DNA from: Chitinilyticum litopenaei DSM 21440
Lineage (GTDB): Bacteria > Pseudomonadota > Gammaproteobacteria > Burkholderiales > Chitinibacteraceae
Assembly (NCBI RefSeq): GCF_000428145.1
Contig: NZ_ATZJ01000020.1
Location: forward strand, 6,312 to 70,311
Length of the DNA stretch: 64,000 nt
Direction of reading: 5' to 3'
Below, piece by piece: positions 7,548 to 15,504 of the stretch (positions are counted from its first letter, which is position 1; each line of letters starts with the position of its first letter). A program made the position numbers and the translations under genes. Under the pieces are notes generated by a model. It did no database searches. It saw only the letters and a program-made list of their open reading frames with translations, and was not told the DNA's origin.

Positions 7548-7709
7548 TTGACTGGCCACGATTATAGCAGCCTGGCGCACGGACGGTTCATGCCCGGTCA
7601 GCCACCGCCGGTACCGCAGGGCAGACCATTCGGCAGGACCCGCATTTGCAAGCTGACATTCCGTACTAAAGTGTTTAAATTAGCAAAGCCTGATGGACTG
7701 GAGCTGGGC

Positions 7710-8363
7710 ATGAACTCACCGCAATTTGCCGGCCTGCGCCATCTGCCTGCCTGCCAGGGCAGCACAAGCGGGCCGGCCATCCATCATGGCCAACCCAGTG
7801 CCCACCATCTGGAACAGGAAGCCCGCAACATCCCGCCCGGCGGCGTGGCCGTCGAGCGGCAACGCCCCATTGCCACCCTGCTGGGCTCCTGCATCGCCGT
7901 CTGCCTGCATGACCCGCAGGCCGGCGTACTGGGCATGAATCATTTTCTGCTGCCCGAGCTGCATCCGCGGCGCATCAGCAATACCGACCTGCATCTTTCG
8001 GGAATGACCTCGATGGAAGTGCTGGTCAACGCCATGCTGAAGGCCGGTGCGCAAAAACGCCGGCTGACCGCCAAGGCCTTTGGCGGCGCCAGCATCGTCC
8101 AGCATCTGGCCCACGCGGTGGGCGAGCGCAATATCCGTTTTACCGAAGAATGGCTGGCCGCCGAGGGCATTCCGCTGCTGGCCTGCGATTGGGGGGATGT
8201 AATGGCGCGCAAGATTGTCGCCAATCCACGCACCGGCGACGTTTTCTGCCGCCGCCTGCCCTGCACGCCACCACAGCAGCGCGAGCTGAACGCCGCCGAA
8301 GCTGCCTACCGCAAGGCGCTGGAACTGCAGCTGGCACAGCGCAGAATCGACTACTTCGACTAG
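7710..8363 (+). CDS. cheD: Chemoreceptor glutamine deamidase CheD
   Basis: CheD deamidates specific glutamines of methyl-accepting chemotaxis receptors, adjusting receptor signalling. The 217-residue product has the catalytic Cys in TLLGSCIAVCLHD (C61) and His in GMNHFLLPE (H78), with the same 17-residue spacing as Thermotoga CheD, plus KAFGGAS and GDVFCRRL. ATG 7710 has GGAG seven bases before it. No other chemotaxis gene is near, so it is an orphan here. The TAG stop is split: TA is the flank and G the first base of the 265 bp repeat element that follows. Confidence 0.93.
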   Translation: MNSPQFAGLRHLPACQGSTSGPAIHHGQPSAHHLEQEARNIPPGGVAVERQRPIATLLGSCIAVCLHDPQAGVLGMNHFLLPELHPRRISNTDLHLSGMTSMEVLVNAMLKAGAQKRRLTAKAFGGASIVQHLAHAVGERNIRFTEEWLAAEGIPLLACDWGDVMARKIVANPRTGDVFCRRLPCTPPQQRELNAAEAAYRKALELQLAQRRIDYFD

Positions 8364-8628
8364 GTTCTGTTGATGTTTTGTTTGCGCTGCCCGTTTGTGC
8401 TGTTTTTGGCCTGAAACAAGGCGCGAAGCCCGCCGCATGGTCATTCCATGCCAGGGCTTTGCAACGCAGGGTCAGGCCAAAAACAGCCAAACCCGGAGGG
8501 CTGGGCGCTTTTTGCGCCGACTCCGCGTTGTTGCTTTGCTGACATAACCCGTTATGCGGCGCTCGCAACGCCTTGATTCGGCGCAAAAATCGCTCCAGCG
8601 GGAACGCAAACAAAACATCAACAGAACC
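8363..8628 (+). mobile_element. Double-hairpin inverted-repeat (MITE-like) element, copy 2, complete
   Basis: A 266 bp element flanked by TA on both sides (8361-8362, 8629-8630). It has perfect 24 bp terminal inverted repeats starting GGTTCTGTTGATGTTTTG. Inside are two nested hairpins. Hairpin A has arms 8399-8414 and 8472-8487 (GCTGTTTTTGGCCTGA and complement) with inner palindrome CATGG..CCATG. Hairpin B has arms 8505-8520 and 8578-8593 (GCGCTTTTTGCGCCGA, one mismatch) with inner CATAA..TTATG. It carries no open frame that looks coding. The first G completes the cheD TAG stop. Length, TA flanks and terminal repeats suggest a non-autonomous element moved by a transposase encoded elsewhere. 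Confidence 0.85.
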
Positions 8629-8640
8629 TAATCACAACAA

Positions 8641-8691
8641 GGGGTATTACCCTGCAGCCCTTTTCTGAAAAAGGCTACAGGGCAATACCCC
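8641..8691. repeat. GGGTAT-type palindromic repeat (copy a, best preserved)
   Basis: 51 bp near-perfect hairpin: GGGGTATT, CCTGCAGCC, CTTTTCTGAAAAAG, GGCTACAGG, AATACCCC. It is the clearest member of a family with about a dozen copies in this window and lies 12 bases after the 265 bp element. Confidence 0.85.
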
Positions 8692-8847
8692 ATTTGCACA
8701 AAACATCGCCCAGGTGAACGGCAACCGCCAACGCAGCGCAGAGGAAAGACAGAATCTTTGCGGTTTTCTGCGCAGCTTTGCCTTGGCTGGTGCCCTTGGT
8801 GTCCTGGCTTAATTGAACGGCCCTGCCGGGATACGGCAATCGCCGCC
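8692..8847. other. Gene-free spacer downstream of thiG
   Basis: Contains an imperfect palindrome around 8732-8778 (GCGCAGAGGAAA paired with TTTTCTGCGC) and CTTGGTGTCCTGGCTTAATT, a motif style often seen in short intergenic repeats. No ribosome binding site plus coding frame was found. It probably holds the 3' end of the thiG transcript. Confidence 0.4.
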
Positions 8848-9642
8848 TTACTTGCTGGCGGCGATCAGCCCGCTCACCGGGCTGGACGGGTCGGCCGAAT
8901 ACAGTTTCTTCGGCATGCGCCCGGCGAGGAAGGATTCGCGGCCGGCCTCGACCGCCAGCTTCATGGCGCGCGCCATGCGCACCGGATCCTTCGCGTGCGC
9001 GATCGCGGTATTCATCAGGATGCCGTCGCAACCAAGCTCCAGCGCAATCGTCGCGTCCGACGCGGTGCCGACGCCGGCGTCGACCAGCACCGGCACGCTG
9101 AGCTGCTCGATGATCAGCCGCAGGTTCCACGGGTTGAGAATGCCCATGCCGGAGCCGATCAGTGAGGCCAGCGGCATCACCGCGCAGCAGCCGATCTCCT
9201 GCAGCTCCTTGGCGATGATCGGGTCGTCCGAGGTATACACCATCACGTCGAAGCCATCTTTCACCAGCACCTCGGCGGCCTTCAGCGTTTCGCGCACGTT
9301 CGGAAACAGCGTGTGCTGGTCGCCGAGCACTTCCAGCTTCACCAGGCGGTGGTCATCGAGCAGCTCGCGCGCCAGGCGCAGCGTGCGGATCGCATCCTCG
9401 GCGGTGTAGCAGCCGGCGGTGTTGGGCAGATAGGTGAACTCGGACGGCGGCAGGTAATCGAGCAGGCTGGCTTCGCCGGCATTCTGGCCGATGTTCACGC
9501 GGCGGATCGCCACGGTGACGATCTCGGCGCCGGAGGCCTTCACCGCGTCGCGCGTCTGCGCGAAATCCTGGTACTTGCCGGTGCCCACGATCAGGCGGGA
9601 GTTATAGGTCTTGCCGGCAATCTGGAAAATGTCGTCACTCAT
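8848..9642 (-). CDS. thiG: Thiazole synthase ThiG
   Basis: Forms the thiazole phosphate of thiamin from deoxyxylulose phosphate, dehydroglycine and ThiS thiocarboxylate. The 264-residue TIM barrel has the Schiff-base lysine in LVKLEVLGD (K102), RRVNIGQ, the GSGMGI phosphate loop and VLVDAGVGTASDA. The ATG at 9642 fits the usual length; an open frame continues to 9789 but through a palindromic repeat. ThiS lies upstream on the same strand, 177 bases away, an unusually long gap with repeat copy b inside it. This may separate the two or add a processing site. Confidence 0.96.
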   Translation of the reverse strand: MSDDIFQIAGKTYNSRLIVGTGKYQDFAQTRDAVKASGAEIVTVAIRRVNIGQNAGEASLLDYLPPSEFTYLPNTAGCYTAEDAIRTLRLARELLDDHRLVKLEVLGDQHTLFPNVRETLKAAEVLVKDGFDVMVYTSDDPIIAKELQEIGCCAVMPLASLIGSGMGILNPWNLRLIIEQLSVPVLVDAGVGTASDATIALELGCDGILMNTAIAHAKDPVRMARAMKLAVEAGRESFLAGRMPKKLYSADPSSPVSGLIAASK

Positions 9643-9738
9643 GGTCTTGCCCCTTTTGTCATTGAACCTGCTGGCGCCCGGTGTGCGGGTCGATCTTGCA
9701 AAAAAGTGCTTCTGCGGTGCCGGCCCGGCAACTCGACA

Positions 9739-9787
9739 GGGTATAGCTTTACAGCCATTTACAGAAAATGGCCACAGGCCGATACCC
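9739..9787. repeat. GGGTAT-type palindromic repeat (copy b), between thiS and thiG
   Basis: GGGTATAGC, TTACAGCCATTT, AAAATGGCCACAGG, CGATACCC: a 49 bp imperfect hairpin of the dispersed family, inside the thiS-thiG intergenic space. Confidence 0.75.
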
Positions 9788-9819
9788 AATGCCGTTTGCC
9801 AGTCCGCGCAAGTGCTGGA

Positions 9820-10020
9820 TCAGCCACCGCCCACGGCGACAACCATTTCCAGCACATCACCATCGGCGAGCCGGGTGTCGGCATGCTGGCTGCGCGGCAC
9901 GATTTCGCCATTGCGCTCGATCGCCACGCGCTTGCCGGTCAGTTCGAGAATGCCGAGCATGTCGGCCACGGTGATGGAGTCGGGAAACTCGCGGTGTTCG
10001 CCGTTGAGCGATAGTTTCAT
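9820..10020 (-). CDS. thiS: Sulfur carrier protein ThiS
   Basis: A 66-residue ubiquitin-fold protein that carries sulfur as a C-terminal thiocarboxylate to ThiG for thiazole formation. The product starts MKLSLNGEHREFPD and ends VVAVGGG, giving the required Gly-Gly terminus. KRVAIERNGEIVPRS is typical of the family. The ATG at 10020 is chosen over the longer frame to 10065 because it starts the beta-grasp fold exactly. It is upstream of thiG on the same strand. Confidence 0.95.
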   Translation of the reverse strand: MKLSLNGEHREFPDSITVADMLGILELTGKRVAIERNGEIVPRSQHADTRLADGDVLEMVVAVGGG

Positions 10021-10092
10021 CACAGGCCCCTGCCCTCTTGATTCAAACCGGGGCGATTCTAGCATGCCGGACCAACGCTGCCTTGACGCGAC

Positions 10093-10548
10093 TCAGGGTT
10101 TGCCGCGTAGGGCGCTGCCGATCAGCGCCAGCAGCAGCACATGACTGACCAGGCCGAGGTAATAGCCGGGCAACATGCGCAACACCTCGGGCAAACCGGG
10201 CAGCCAGGGCGAGCCGATGTAGCCGGCGAGTTGCACGCCCTGCCACAGCAGCAGCAGGCGCCGCCATTTCGCCAGCCTGCCCGGACACCGGCACAGACCG
10301 ACGGGCAATAGCAGAACCAGCAGGCTGGACAGCGTCTGCGCGGCCAGCAACAGCGGCACGGCCAGCGCGACGGCAGATGCGCCGTCCTGCATCTGTTCGA
10401 GTGGCAGGGCCAGCGCAATCAGCCAGATCCGCCAGCCCGCAAACTCGACCATCTCGCCCAGCAGTGGCGTGGCCAGAAAAGGCAGCACAAGCGCCGCCAG
10501 GTAGAACAACGGCGCAAGCAGCGCCAGGGCACGTTCAGGGCGCGGCAT
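10093..10548 (-). CDS. Small integral membrane protein, function unknown
   Basis: A 151-residue very hydrophobic protein with four likely membrane segments (LALLAPLFYLAALVLPFLA, WRIWLIALALPL, VALAVPLLLAAQTLSSLLVLLL and the C-terminal YYLGLVSHVLLLALIGSAL). The ATG at 10548 is inside the end of the upstream membrane protein gene (14-base overlap), so the pair is probably co-translated. No family recognised. It sits between spoT and thiS on the minus strand. Confidence 0.65.
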   Translation of the reverse strand: MPRPERALALLAPLFYLAALVLPFLATPLLGEMVEFAGWRIWLIALALPLEQMQDGASAVALAVPLLLAAQTLSSLLVLLLPVGLCRCPGRLAKWRRLLLLWQGVQLAGYIGSPWLPGLPEVLRMLPGYYLGLVSHVLLLALIGSALRGKP

Positions 10549-10873
10549 CCTGCTCGTCCACGGCAGCCACCGCGCGCTCGCGCAGGCGCAGCGCCAGATA
10601 GCGGCGGGCATGCAGGACGGTGAAAACGGCCCAGCCCAGCAGCAGCGCGGCAATCAGCAGCACATCCTGCAACGCCGTGCCATGGATGGTCATCAGCATG
10701 GCCAGCAGCGTCAGCGGCAGGAACAGCGCCACACACAGCGCATGCCGGCCGGCAAGGCGCAGGTAGTCGCGCGCCAGGGCAGCATCATGGCGACGCGCGG
10801 TGCAGCCACGCAGCAGGCTGGCAAGGCAAAGGGCTCCGGCGCACAACAGCAGCAACAGGAGCCAGGCTTGCAT
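10535..10873 (-). CDS. Small integral membrane protein, function unknown
   Basis: A 112-residue protein with an N-terminal membrane helix (AWLLLLLLCAGALCLASLL), two central helices (ALCVALFLPLTLLAMLMTI, VLLIAALLLGWAVFTVL) and an acidic tail. Its ATG overlaps the spoT stop region (spoT ends at 10873), so it is probably transcribed with spoT. It overlaps the next membrane gene by 14 bases. No family recognised; the two may act together. Confidence 0.65.
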   Translation of the reverse strand: MQAWLLLLLLCAGALCLASLLRGCTARRHDAALARDYLRLAGRHALCVALFLPLTLLAMLMTIHGTALQDVLLIAALLLGWAVFTVLHARRYLALRLRERAVAAVDEQDAAP

Positions 10874-13056
10874 CAGCCCCTCACGCGCTGCAGGCGGTGG
10901 ACACTGGAAAGCCCGCGCAGACTCTTGAACACCTGCGCCAGGTGCACGCGGTTGTGCACCTGCAGCGTGAACTGCACCTGGATCAGGTGGTCGCCGCTGT
11001 CGGACTGATCCTGCATGCTGACGGCAGCGATATTGGCGTCGGCGTCGGCGATGGCGGCGGCCAGCGCGGCGAGCGTGCTGCGGTCGTTGCTAGCGAGCAC
11101 CTTCACCGGCACATCGAACAGCCGCGAGACATCCGGATCCCACTCGACGTAGATCAGCTTCTCGGCGTCGATGCGCCCGCGCGCAACCAGCGGACAATCA
11201 TGGGTATGGATGAGCAAGCCCTGGTCTTTCTTGACCATGCCAAGGATAGGGTCGCCGGGTATCGGGTTGCAGCAGCGGGCGAACTGGATGGCCATGCCCT
11301 CGGTGCCGCGCACGGTGACCGCAACCGGCTTCCTGCCCGGCGTGCTGTCTTCATCCCAGGCGCCGGACAACTGCAGCAGGCGCTTGGCGACGACCACCGA
11401 CAGGCGCTTGCCCAGGCCGATTTCGGCCAGCACCTCGTCGCGCGCCTTGTCGCCGTGTTCGCGCAGATAGCGCTCCCAGGCCTCCTCGGTCAGCGGGTGC
11501 GTCTGGTTCAGCGCCGCGAACGACTGCTGCAGCAGGCGCTCGCCCAGGTGCACCGACTCCTCGAAGCGCATGGTCTTGAGGAAATGCCGGATATGGCTGC
11601 GCGCCTTGCCGGTGGTGACAAAAGTGAGCCACGAGGGGTTCGGATGCGCGTGCGCAGCCATGACGATCTCGACCGAATCACCATTCTTCAGCCGCGTGCG
11701 CAGCGGCACCAGCTCGTGATTGACCTTGGCGGCGATGCAGCGATTGCCGACGTCGGTGTGCACTGCGTAGGCGAAGTCCACGCAGGTCGCGCTGCTGGGC
11801 AGCGAGAGGATCTTGCCCTTGGGCGTGAACACATACACCTGGTCGGGGAAGAGGTCGACCTTGATGTGCTCGAGAAATTCGACCGCATCGCCGGAATCGG
11901 CCTGCATTTCCAGCAAGGACTGCAGCCACTGGTGCGTCTTTTTCTGGACTTCCGAGAAGCCCTCGTCGCCGGACTTGTACATCCAGTGGCTGGCCACGCC
12001 GGCGTCGGCAATGCGGTGCATGTCGTTGGTGCGGATCTGGATCTCGATCGGCGTGCCATAAGGGCCGAACAGCGTCGTGTGCAGCGACTGGTAGCCGTTC
12101 TGCTTCGGAATCGCGATGTAATCCTTGAACTTGCCCGGAATCGGCTTGAACAGCGAATGCAAGGCACCCAGCGCCAGGTAACAGGCGCCGAAGTCCTTCA
12201 CCTGCACGCGAAAGCCATAGATGTCCAGTACCTCGGAAAAGCTCAGGTGCTTTTCCTGCATCTTGCGGTAAATGCTGAAAAGGTTTTTCTCGCGGCCGCT
12301 CACCGTGGCCTCGATGCCGGCAGAGGCAAGCTTGGCGCGGATGGCATCGAGGATCTTGCCGACGACCTCGCGGCGGTTGCCGCGCGCAGCCTTCAGTGCC
12401 TTGGAGAGCACGTCGTAGCGGTGCGGGTGCAGGTATTTGAACGCCAGGTCGTCCAGCTCGACATACACCGCATTCAGGCCGATGCGGTTGGCGATCGGCG
12501 CGTAGATTTCCAGCGTTTCGCGCGCGATGCGTTTTTGCTTGTCGGCACGCATCGCATCCATCGTGCGCATATTGTGCAGCCGGTCGGCGAGCTTGATCAG
12601 GATGACGCGCAGATCGTGCGCCATGGCCAGCAGCATCTTGCGGAAGTTCTCGGCCTGCGCCTCTTCCTTGCTCTGGAATTCCAGCTTGTCGATCTTGCTC
12701 ATGCCGTCGACCAGCTCGGCGACCGTCTTGCCGAATTTCTCGGTCAGCTCGACCTTGGTGACACCGCTGTCTTCCATTACATCATGCAGCAGGGCGCCAG
12801 CGAGCGCCTGGGCATCGAGCTTCCACTGCGTGAGGATGCTGGCAACGGCCAGCGGGTGCGAGATATAGGGTTCGCCCGATTTGCGCTGCTGTTCGCGGTG
12901 CGCCGCCTCGGAAAAGAGAAAAGCCCGGCGCAGGAATTCGCGATCCTCGGGCTTGAGGTAGGACGTCAGCTCGCCCAGAAAGCGGTTGGCGCTATCGATG
13001 ACCTCCGGCGCACGCGCCAGGGCGGGAACATCATGGGGGCCAATTTCCGCTTCCAT
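10873..13056 (-). CDS. spoT: Bifunctional (p)ppGpp synthetase/hydrolase SpoT
   Basis: Makes and degrades the alarmone (p)ppGpp. The 727-residue protein has the order HD hydrolase (HD at 91-92 in LLHDVMED, with ISHPLAVA and RLHNMRT), synthetase domain (about 230-370, GREKNLFSIYRKM, YGFRV, NGYQSLHTT), TGS domain (LFPDQVYVFTPKGKI), zinc-finger-like CCNPIPGD..THDCP region, and a C-terminal ACT domain. The intact HD motif marks it as SpoT-type, not hydrolase-dead RelA. The order gmk-rpoZ-spoT matches E. coli. Two small membrane proteins follow with overlapping ends. Confidence 0.97.
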   Translation of the reverse strand: MEAEIGPHDVPALARAPEVIDSANRFLGELTSYLKPEDREFLRRAFLFSEAAHREQQRKSGEPYISHPLAVASILTQWKLDAQALAGALLHDVMEDSGVTKVELTEKFGKTVAELVDGMSKIDKLEFQSKEEAQAENFRKMLLAMAHDLRVILIKLADRLHNMRTMDAMRADKQKRIARETLEIYAPIANRIGLNAVYVELDDLAFKYLHPHRYDVLSKALKAARGNRREVVGKILDAIRAKLASAGIEATVSGREKNLFSIYRKMQEKHLSFSEVLDIYGFRVQVKDFGACYLALGALHSLFKPIPGKFKDYIAIPKQNGYQSLHTTLFGPYGTPIEIQIRTNDMHRIADAGVASHWMYKSGDEGFSEVQKKTHQWLQSLLEMQADSGDAVEFLEHIKVDLFPDQVYVFTPKGKILSLPSSATCVDFAYAVHTDVGNRCIAAKVNHELVPLRTRLKNGDSVEIVMAAHAHPNPSWLTFVTTGKARSHIRHFLKTMRFEESVHLGERLLQQSFAALNQTHPLTEEAWERYLREHGDKARDEVLAEIGLGKRLSVVVAKRLLQLSGAWDEDSTPGRKPVAVTVRGTEGMAIQFARCCNPIPGDPILGMVKKDQGLLIHTHDCPLVARGRIDAEKLIYVEWDPDVSRLFDVPVKVLASNDRSTLAALAAAIADADANIAAVSMQDQSDSGDHLIQVQFTLQVHNRVHLAQVFKSLRGLSSVHRLQRVRG

Positions 13057-13073
13057 AGGCAGGCTCGATCGGA

Positions 13074-13283
13074 TCAGCCGCGGTTGCGGGTCAGGATTTC
13101 CACCCCGACGAGGCCGGCGGACATTTCGCGCAGCGCCAGCACGGTCGGCTTGTCACGGCCCTGATTTTCCACCTGCGGGGTGGAGCCGTTTTCGATCTGG
13201 CGGGCGCGATAGGCGGCGGCCAGGGTCAGGTCAAAACGGTTCGGGATGCGGGACAGACAGTCGTCGATAGTGATGCGGGCCAT
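13074..13283 (-). CDS. rpoZ: DNA-directed RNA polymerase omega subunit
   Basis: The omega subunit binds the beta-prime subunit and is needed for full ppGpp response of RNA polymerase. The 69-residue product has the signature ARITIDDCL..IPNRFDLTLAAAYRARQI and KPTVLALREMSAG. The ATG at 13283 is preferred over a frame reaching 13307 because family members start MARIT. It lies between gmk and spoT on the same strand, 17 bases before spoT, a conserved operon. Confidence 0.97.
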   Translation of the reverse strand: MARITIDDCLSRIPNRFDLTLAAAYRARQIENGSTPQVENQGRDKPTVLALREMSAGLVGVEILTRNRG

Positions 13284-13386
13284 GCGGCGATTCTCCAAAA
13301 GCGTCAAAAGCAGCGGGCAGACAGGCTGCCCGTGATGAAACAGTATAGCAAAGGCCGTGCCGGGCCGTCGAAAAACGGCCGGTCGG

Positions 13387-14019
13387 TCAGCCCTTCAGTG
13401 CGGCGATCAGCGCCGTGTGGCGGGCAGATTGCGCCGCCAGGCGCAGGCGCTCGGCGCGCACGACGGCGACGATGTCACGCACGGCCTCGTCAACGTGCTC
13501 GTTGATGATCACGTAATCGGCCTCGTCGACATGGCTGATTTCCTCGCGCGCCACGGCCATGCGCCGGGCGATCACTTCGTCGCTGTCCTTGCCGCGGCCG
13601 CGCAGGCGGCCTTCGAGCACATCCAGCGACGGCGGCAGCACGAAAATGCCGATCACCGCCGGGTGCAGCCGGCGTACCTGCTGTGCGCCCTGCCAGTCGA
13701 TTTCCAGCAGGATGTCGCGACCTTCGGCCATCACGCCGTTGATCCAGCTTTGCGAGGTGCCGTAGTAGTTGCCGTACACCTCGGCATGCTCGAGAAAATC
13801 GCCGGCGTTGATCATGCGCTCGAACTCGGCGCGTTCGACGAAATGGTAATCACGGCCATTCACTTCGCCCTCGCGCGGCGCACGGGTGGTGTAGGACACG
13901 GACAGCTGGATGTGCGGGTCGGCGGCAAGCAGCGCCTTGACCAGCGTGGTCTTGCCGGCACCCGACGGTGCGGTCACGACATAGAGATTGCCTTTGGCCA
14001 TTGCAGTAATCGGAGTCAT
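13387..14019 (-). CDS. gmk: Guanylate kinase
   Basis: Converts GMP to GDP with ATP in the cytoplasm. The 210-residue protein has the P-loop APSGAGKTTL (17-26), SVSYTTRAPREGEVNGRDYHFV (GMP binding, typical), YGNYYGTS, and LLEIDWQGAQQVR. The ATG at 14019 has GGA just upstream; an internal ATG at 14001 (MAKGNLYV) would also give a normal kinase. First gene of gmk-rpoZ-spoT. Confidence 0.97.
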   Translation of the reverse strand: MTPITAMAKGNLYVVTAPSGAGKTTLVKALLAADPHIQLSVSYTTRAPREGEVNGRDYHFVERAEFERMINAGDFLEHAEVYGNYYGTSQSWINGVMAEGRDILLEIDWQGAQQVRRLHPAVIGIFVLPPSLDVLEGRLRGRGKDSDEVIARRMAVAREEISHVDEADYVIINEHVDEAVRDIVAVVRAERLRLAAQSARHTALIAALKG

Positions 14020-14197
14020 TTCAGGTCCGCCAAGATTAGCACAAAGCCTTGCTCTGCTGCGTAGCCGCGCAGCACGGCGCAGCGGGATTGCCCGGCTGGC
14101 GGCAGCTTGCCACCGCTTGTCACACCGGTAAGCCGCGCCACCACCCAACAACTGACAAGCAATTTAAAATCAGCATGTTAGCCATGGAGCCAAGGCC

Positions 14198-14836
14198 ATG
14201 TTTCCGTCAGTGGGCAGCATGGCTGCCCTGATCAGCAGCTTGCCGGACAGCACGCGCCCGCAGCCGCGGGGGGAACGGCGCGCCCGCGAAACGGCAGACG
14301 ACGCCAGGACGGACGAAACCCGCGCACCAGCGCGCCAGAAAGCCGACGGCAAGGCGGCTGACGAGCAGGAAGAAGACAAAGCCATCCCCCCTGGCACCCC
14401 GCGCTCGCCATCCGGCCAGCCGCTCAGCCCCCAGCAAATCGCCCAGATCCAGGAGCTGGAAGCCACCGACCGCAAGGTGCGCCAGCATGAACAGGCCCAC
14501 CTGGCCGCAGCCGGCGGGCTGGCGGTCAGCGGCGCAAACTACACCATGGTCACCGGCCCCGATGGCAAGCGCTACGCCGTGGCCGGCGATGTGCGCATCG
14601 ATGTCTCGCCGGGGCGCACGCCCGAAGAAACAGTGCGCAAGGCGCGGATGATCCAGGCCGCCGCGCTGGCGCCTGCCGACCCGTCCGCCACCGACCGCAG
14701 CGTGGCCGCCGAAGCCGCACGCATGGAGCAGCAAGCCCTGCAGGAAATGCGCCAGCGCAGCAGTACCAGTGAAAAGCTCAGCCGCAGCTACGACAGCAAC
14801 GAATTGCCGCAGGGCGTATTCAGCGCGTATGCCTGA
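14198..14836 (+). CDS. SprA-related putative metalloprotease (HExxH protein)
   Basis: A 212-residue protein: low-complexity charged N-terminus (about 20-75), then a conserved core RQHEQAHLAAAGG (zinc-type HEQAH, about residues 97-101), NYTMVTGPDGKRYAVAGDV, IDVSPGRTPEETVRKARMIQAAA and APADPS. This is the pattern of the SprA-related family, for which a protease function is assumed from the HExxH motif but not shown to my knowledge. No signal peptide is visible. Start ATG 14198 follows AAGG. Single gene between gmk and msrQ. Confidence 0.8.
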   Translation: MFPSVGSMAALISSLPDSTRPQPRGERRARETADDARTDETRAPARQKADGKAADEQEEDKAIPPGTPRSPSGQPLSPQQIAQIQELEATDRKVRQHEQAHLAAAGGLAVSGANYTMVTGPDGKRYAVAGDVRIDVSPGRTPEETVRKARMIQAAALAPADPSATDRSVAAEAARMEQQALQEMRQRSSTSEKLSRSYDSNELPQGVFSAYA

Positions 14837-14840
14837 CCCC

Positions 14841-14872
14841 ACATACCCACACACCCATACACCCATACACCC
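14841..14872. repeat. Short tandem repeat, 8 bp unit ACACCCAT
   Basis: About four imperfect copies of ACACCCAT (clear units at 14851, 14859 and 14867). It lies between the SprA-like stop and a degenerate GGGTAT-type repeat. Copy number could vary by slippage, but it is outside any gene. Confidence 0.6.
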
Positions 14873-14909
14873 AAAGCCCTTTGCAGCAATAGGTTTCAGC
14901 CGAATACCC
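14873..14909. repeat. Degenerate GGGTAT-type palindromic repeat (copy j)
   Basis: AAAGCCCTTTGCAGCAATAGGTTTCAGCCGAATACCC retains the GCC..GGTTTCAG..AATACCC right half of the family; the left arm is lost. It abuts the ACACCCAT tandem repeat and the msrQ stop. Confidence 0.45.
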
Positions 14910-14918
14910 AAAGCACAA

Positions 14919-15497
14919 TCAGCGTCGCAACCACCAGCCCCGCAGCAGGCGTGCGCCCAGCAGCAGCGCCAAGACGGCCGCGTAAATCAGCGGCTGCGTC
15001 AGATCGCGCTTCACCAGCCACAGGTAATGCAGCACGGCGAGGATGCTGGCCGGATAAACCAGCCAGTGCAGTCGCGCCCAGTTGCGCTTCAGCCGCCTGA
15101 TCCAGCCATCCGTCGAGGTGATCGCCAGCGGCAGCAGCAACACAAAGGCGGCAAAACCGAGCGTGATGAAGGGGCGCTTCAGCACATCGCGCCACATGGC
15201 GGCCAGATCGAAGAACTGGTCCAGCCACAGCCAGGTCAGCACGTGCAGGCTGGCGTAGAAAAAGGCAAAGAGCCCAAGCATGCGCCGCAGACGCACCAGC
15301 GCGCCGTAGCCGCTCAGCCAGCGCAGCGGCGTCACCGCCAGCGTCAGGCACAGACCGACCAGTGCCCAAGTGCCGGAGGCATGGGTAATGAACTCGACCG
15401 GATTGACCGGCACGCCCTGCACCACCAGCACGCACACGCGCACCAGCGGCAACAGGCACAGCAGGAACAACAGGGGCTTGACCCAGCGTGGCAACAT
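14919..15497 (-). CDS. msrQ: MsrPQ system heme-binding membrane subunit MsrQ
   Basis: Inner-membrane b-type heme protein that passes quinone-derived electrons to periplasmic MsrP for repair of methionine sulfoxides. The 192-residue product has about six membrane helices with the conserved histidines in FITHASGTWALV, FYASLHVLTWLW and LHWLVYPASILAVLHYLWL. Seven bases separate it from the msrP stop, so the two are one operon. Confidence 0.94.
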   Translation of the reverse strand: MLPRWVKPLLFLLCLLPLVRVCVLVVQGVPVNPVEFITHASGTWALVGLCLTLAVTPLRWLSGYGALVRLRRMLGLFAFFYASLHVLTWLWLDQFFDLAAMWRDVLKRPFITLGFAAFVLLLPLAITSTDGWIRRLKRNWARLHWLVYPASILAVLHYLWLVKRDLTQPLIYAAVLALLLGARLLRGWWLRR

Positions 15498-15504
15498 GCT
15501 CGCC

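Noticed and set aside
9643..9819. TPP riboswitch between or before thiS and thiG
   Set aside because: I looked for the conserved thi-box pattern and saw only a palindromic repeat and spacer.
10897..13164. 755-codon plus-strand frame opposite spoT
   Set aside because: It is the antisense shadow of a clearly identified gene in high-GC DNA; composition is Gln/His/Arg/Leu-biased and no motif fits. The same applies to the long frames opposite carB (41432-44632), the hybrid kinase (18622-21039), ftsH and bepA.
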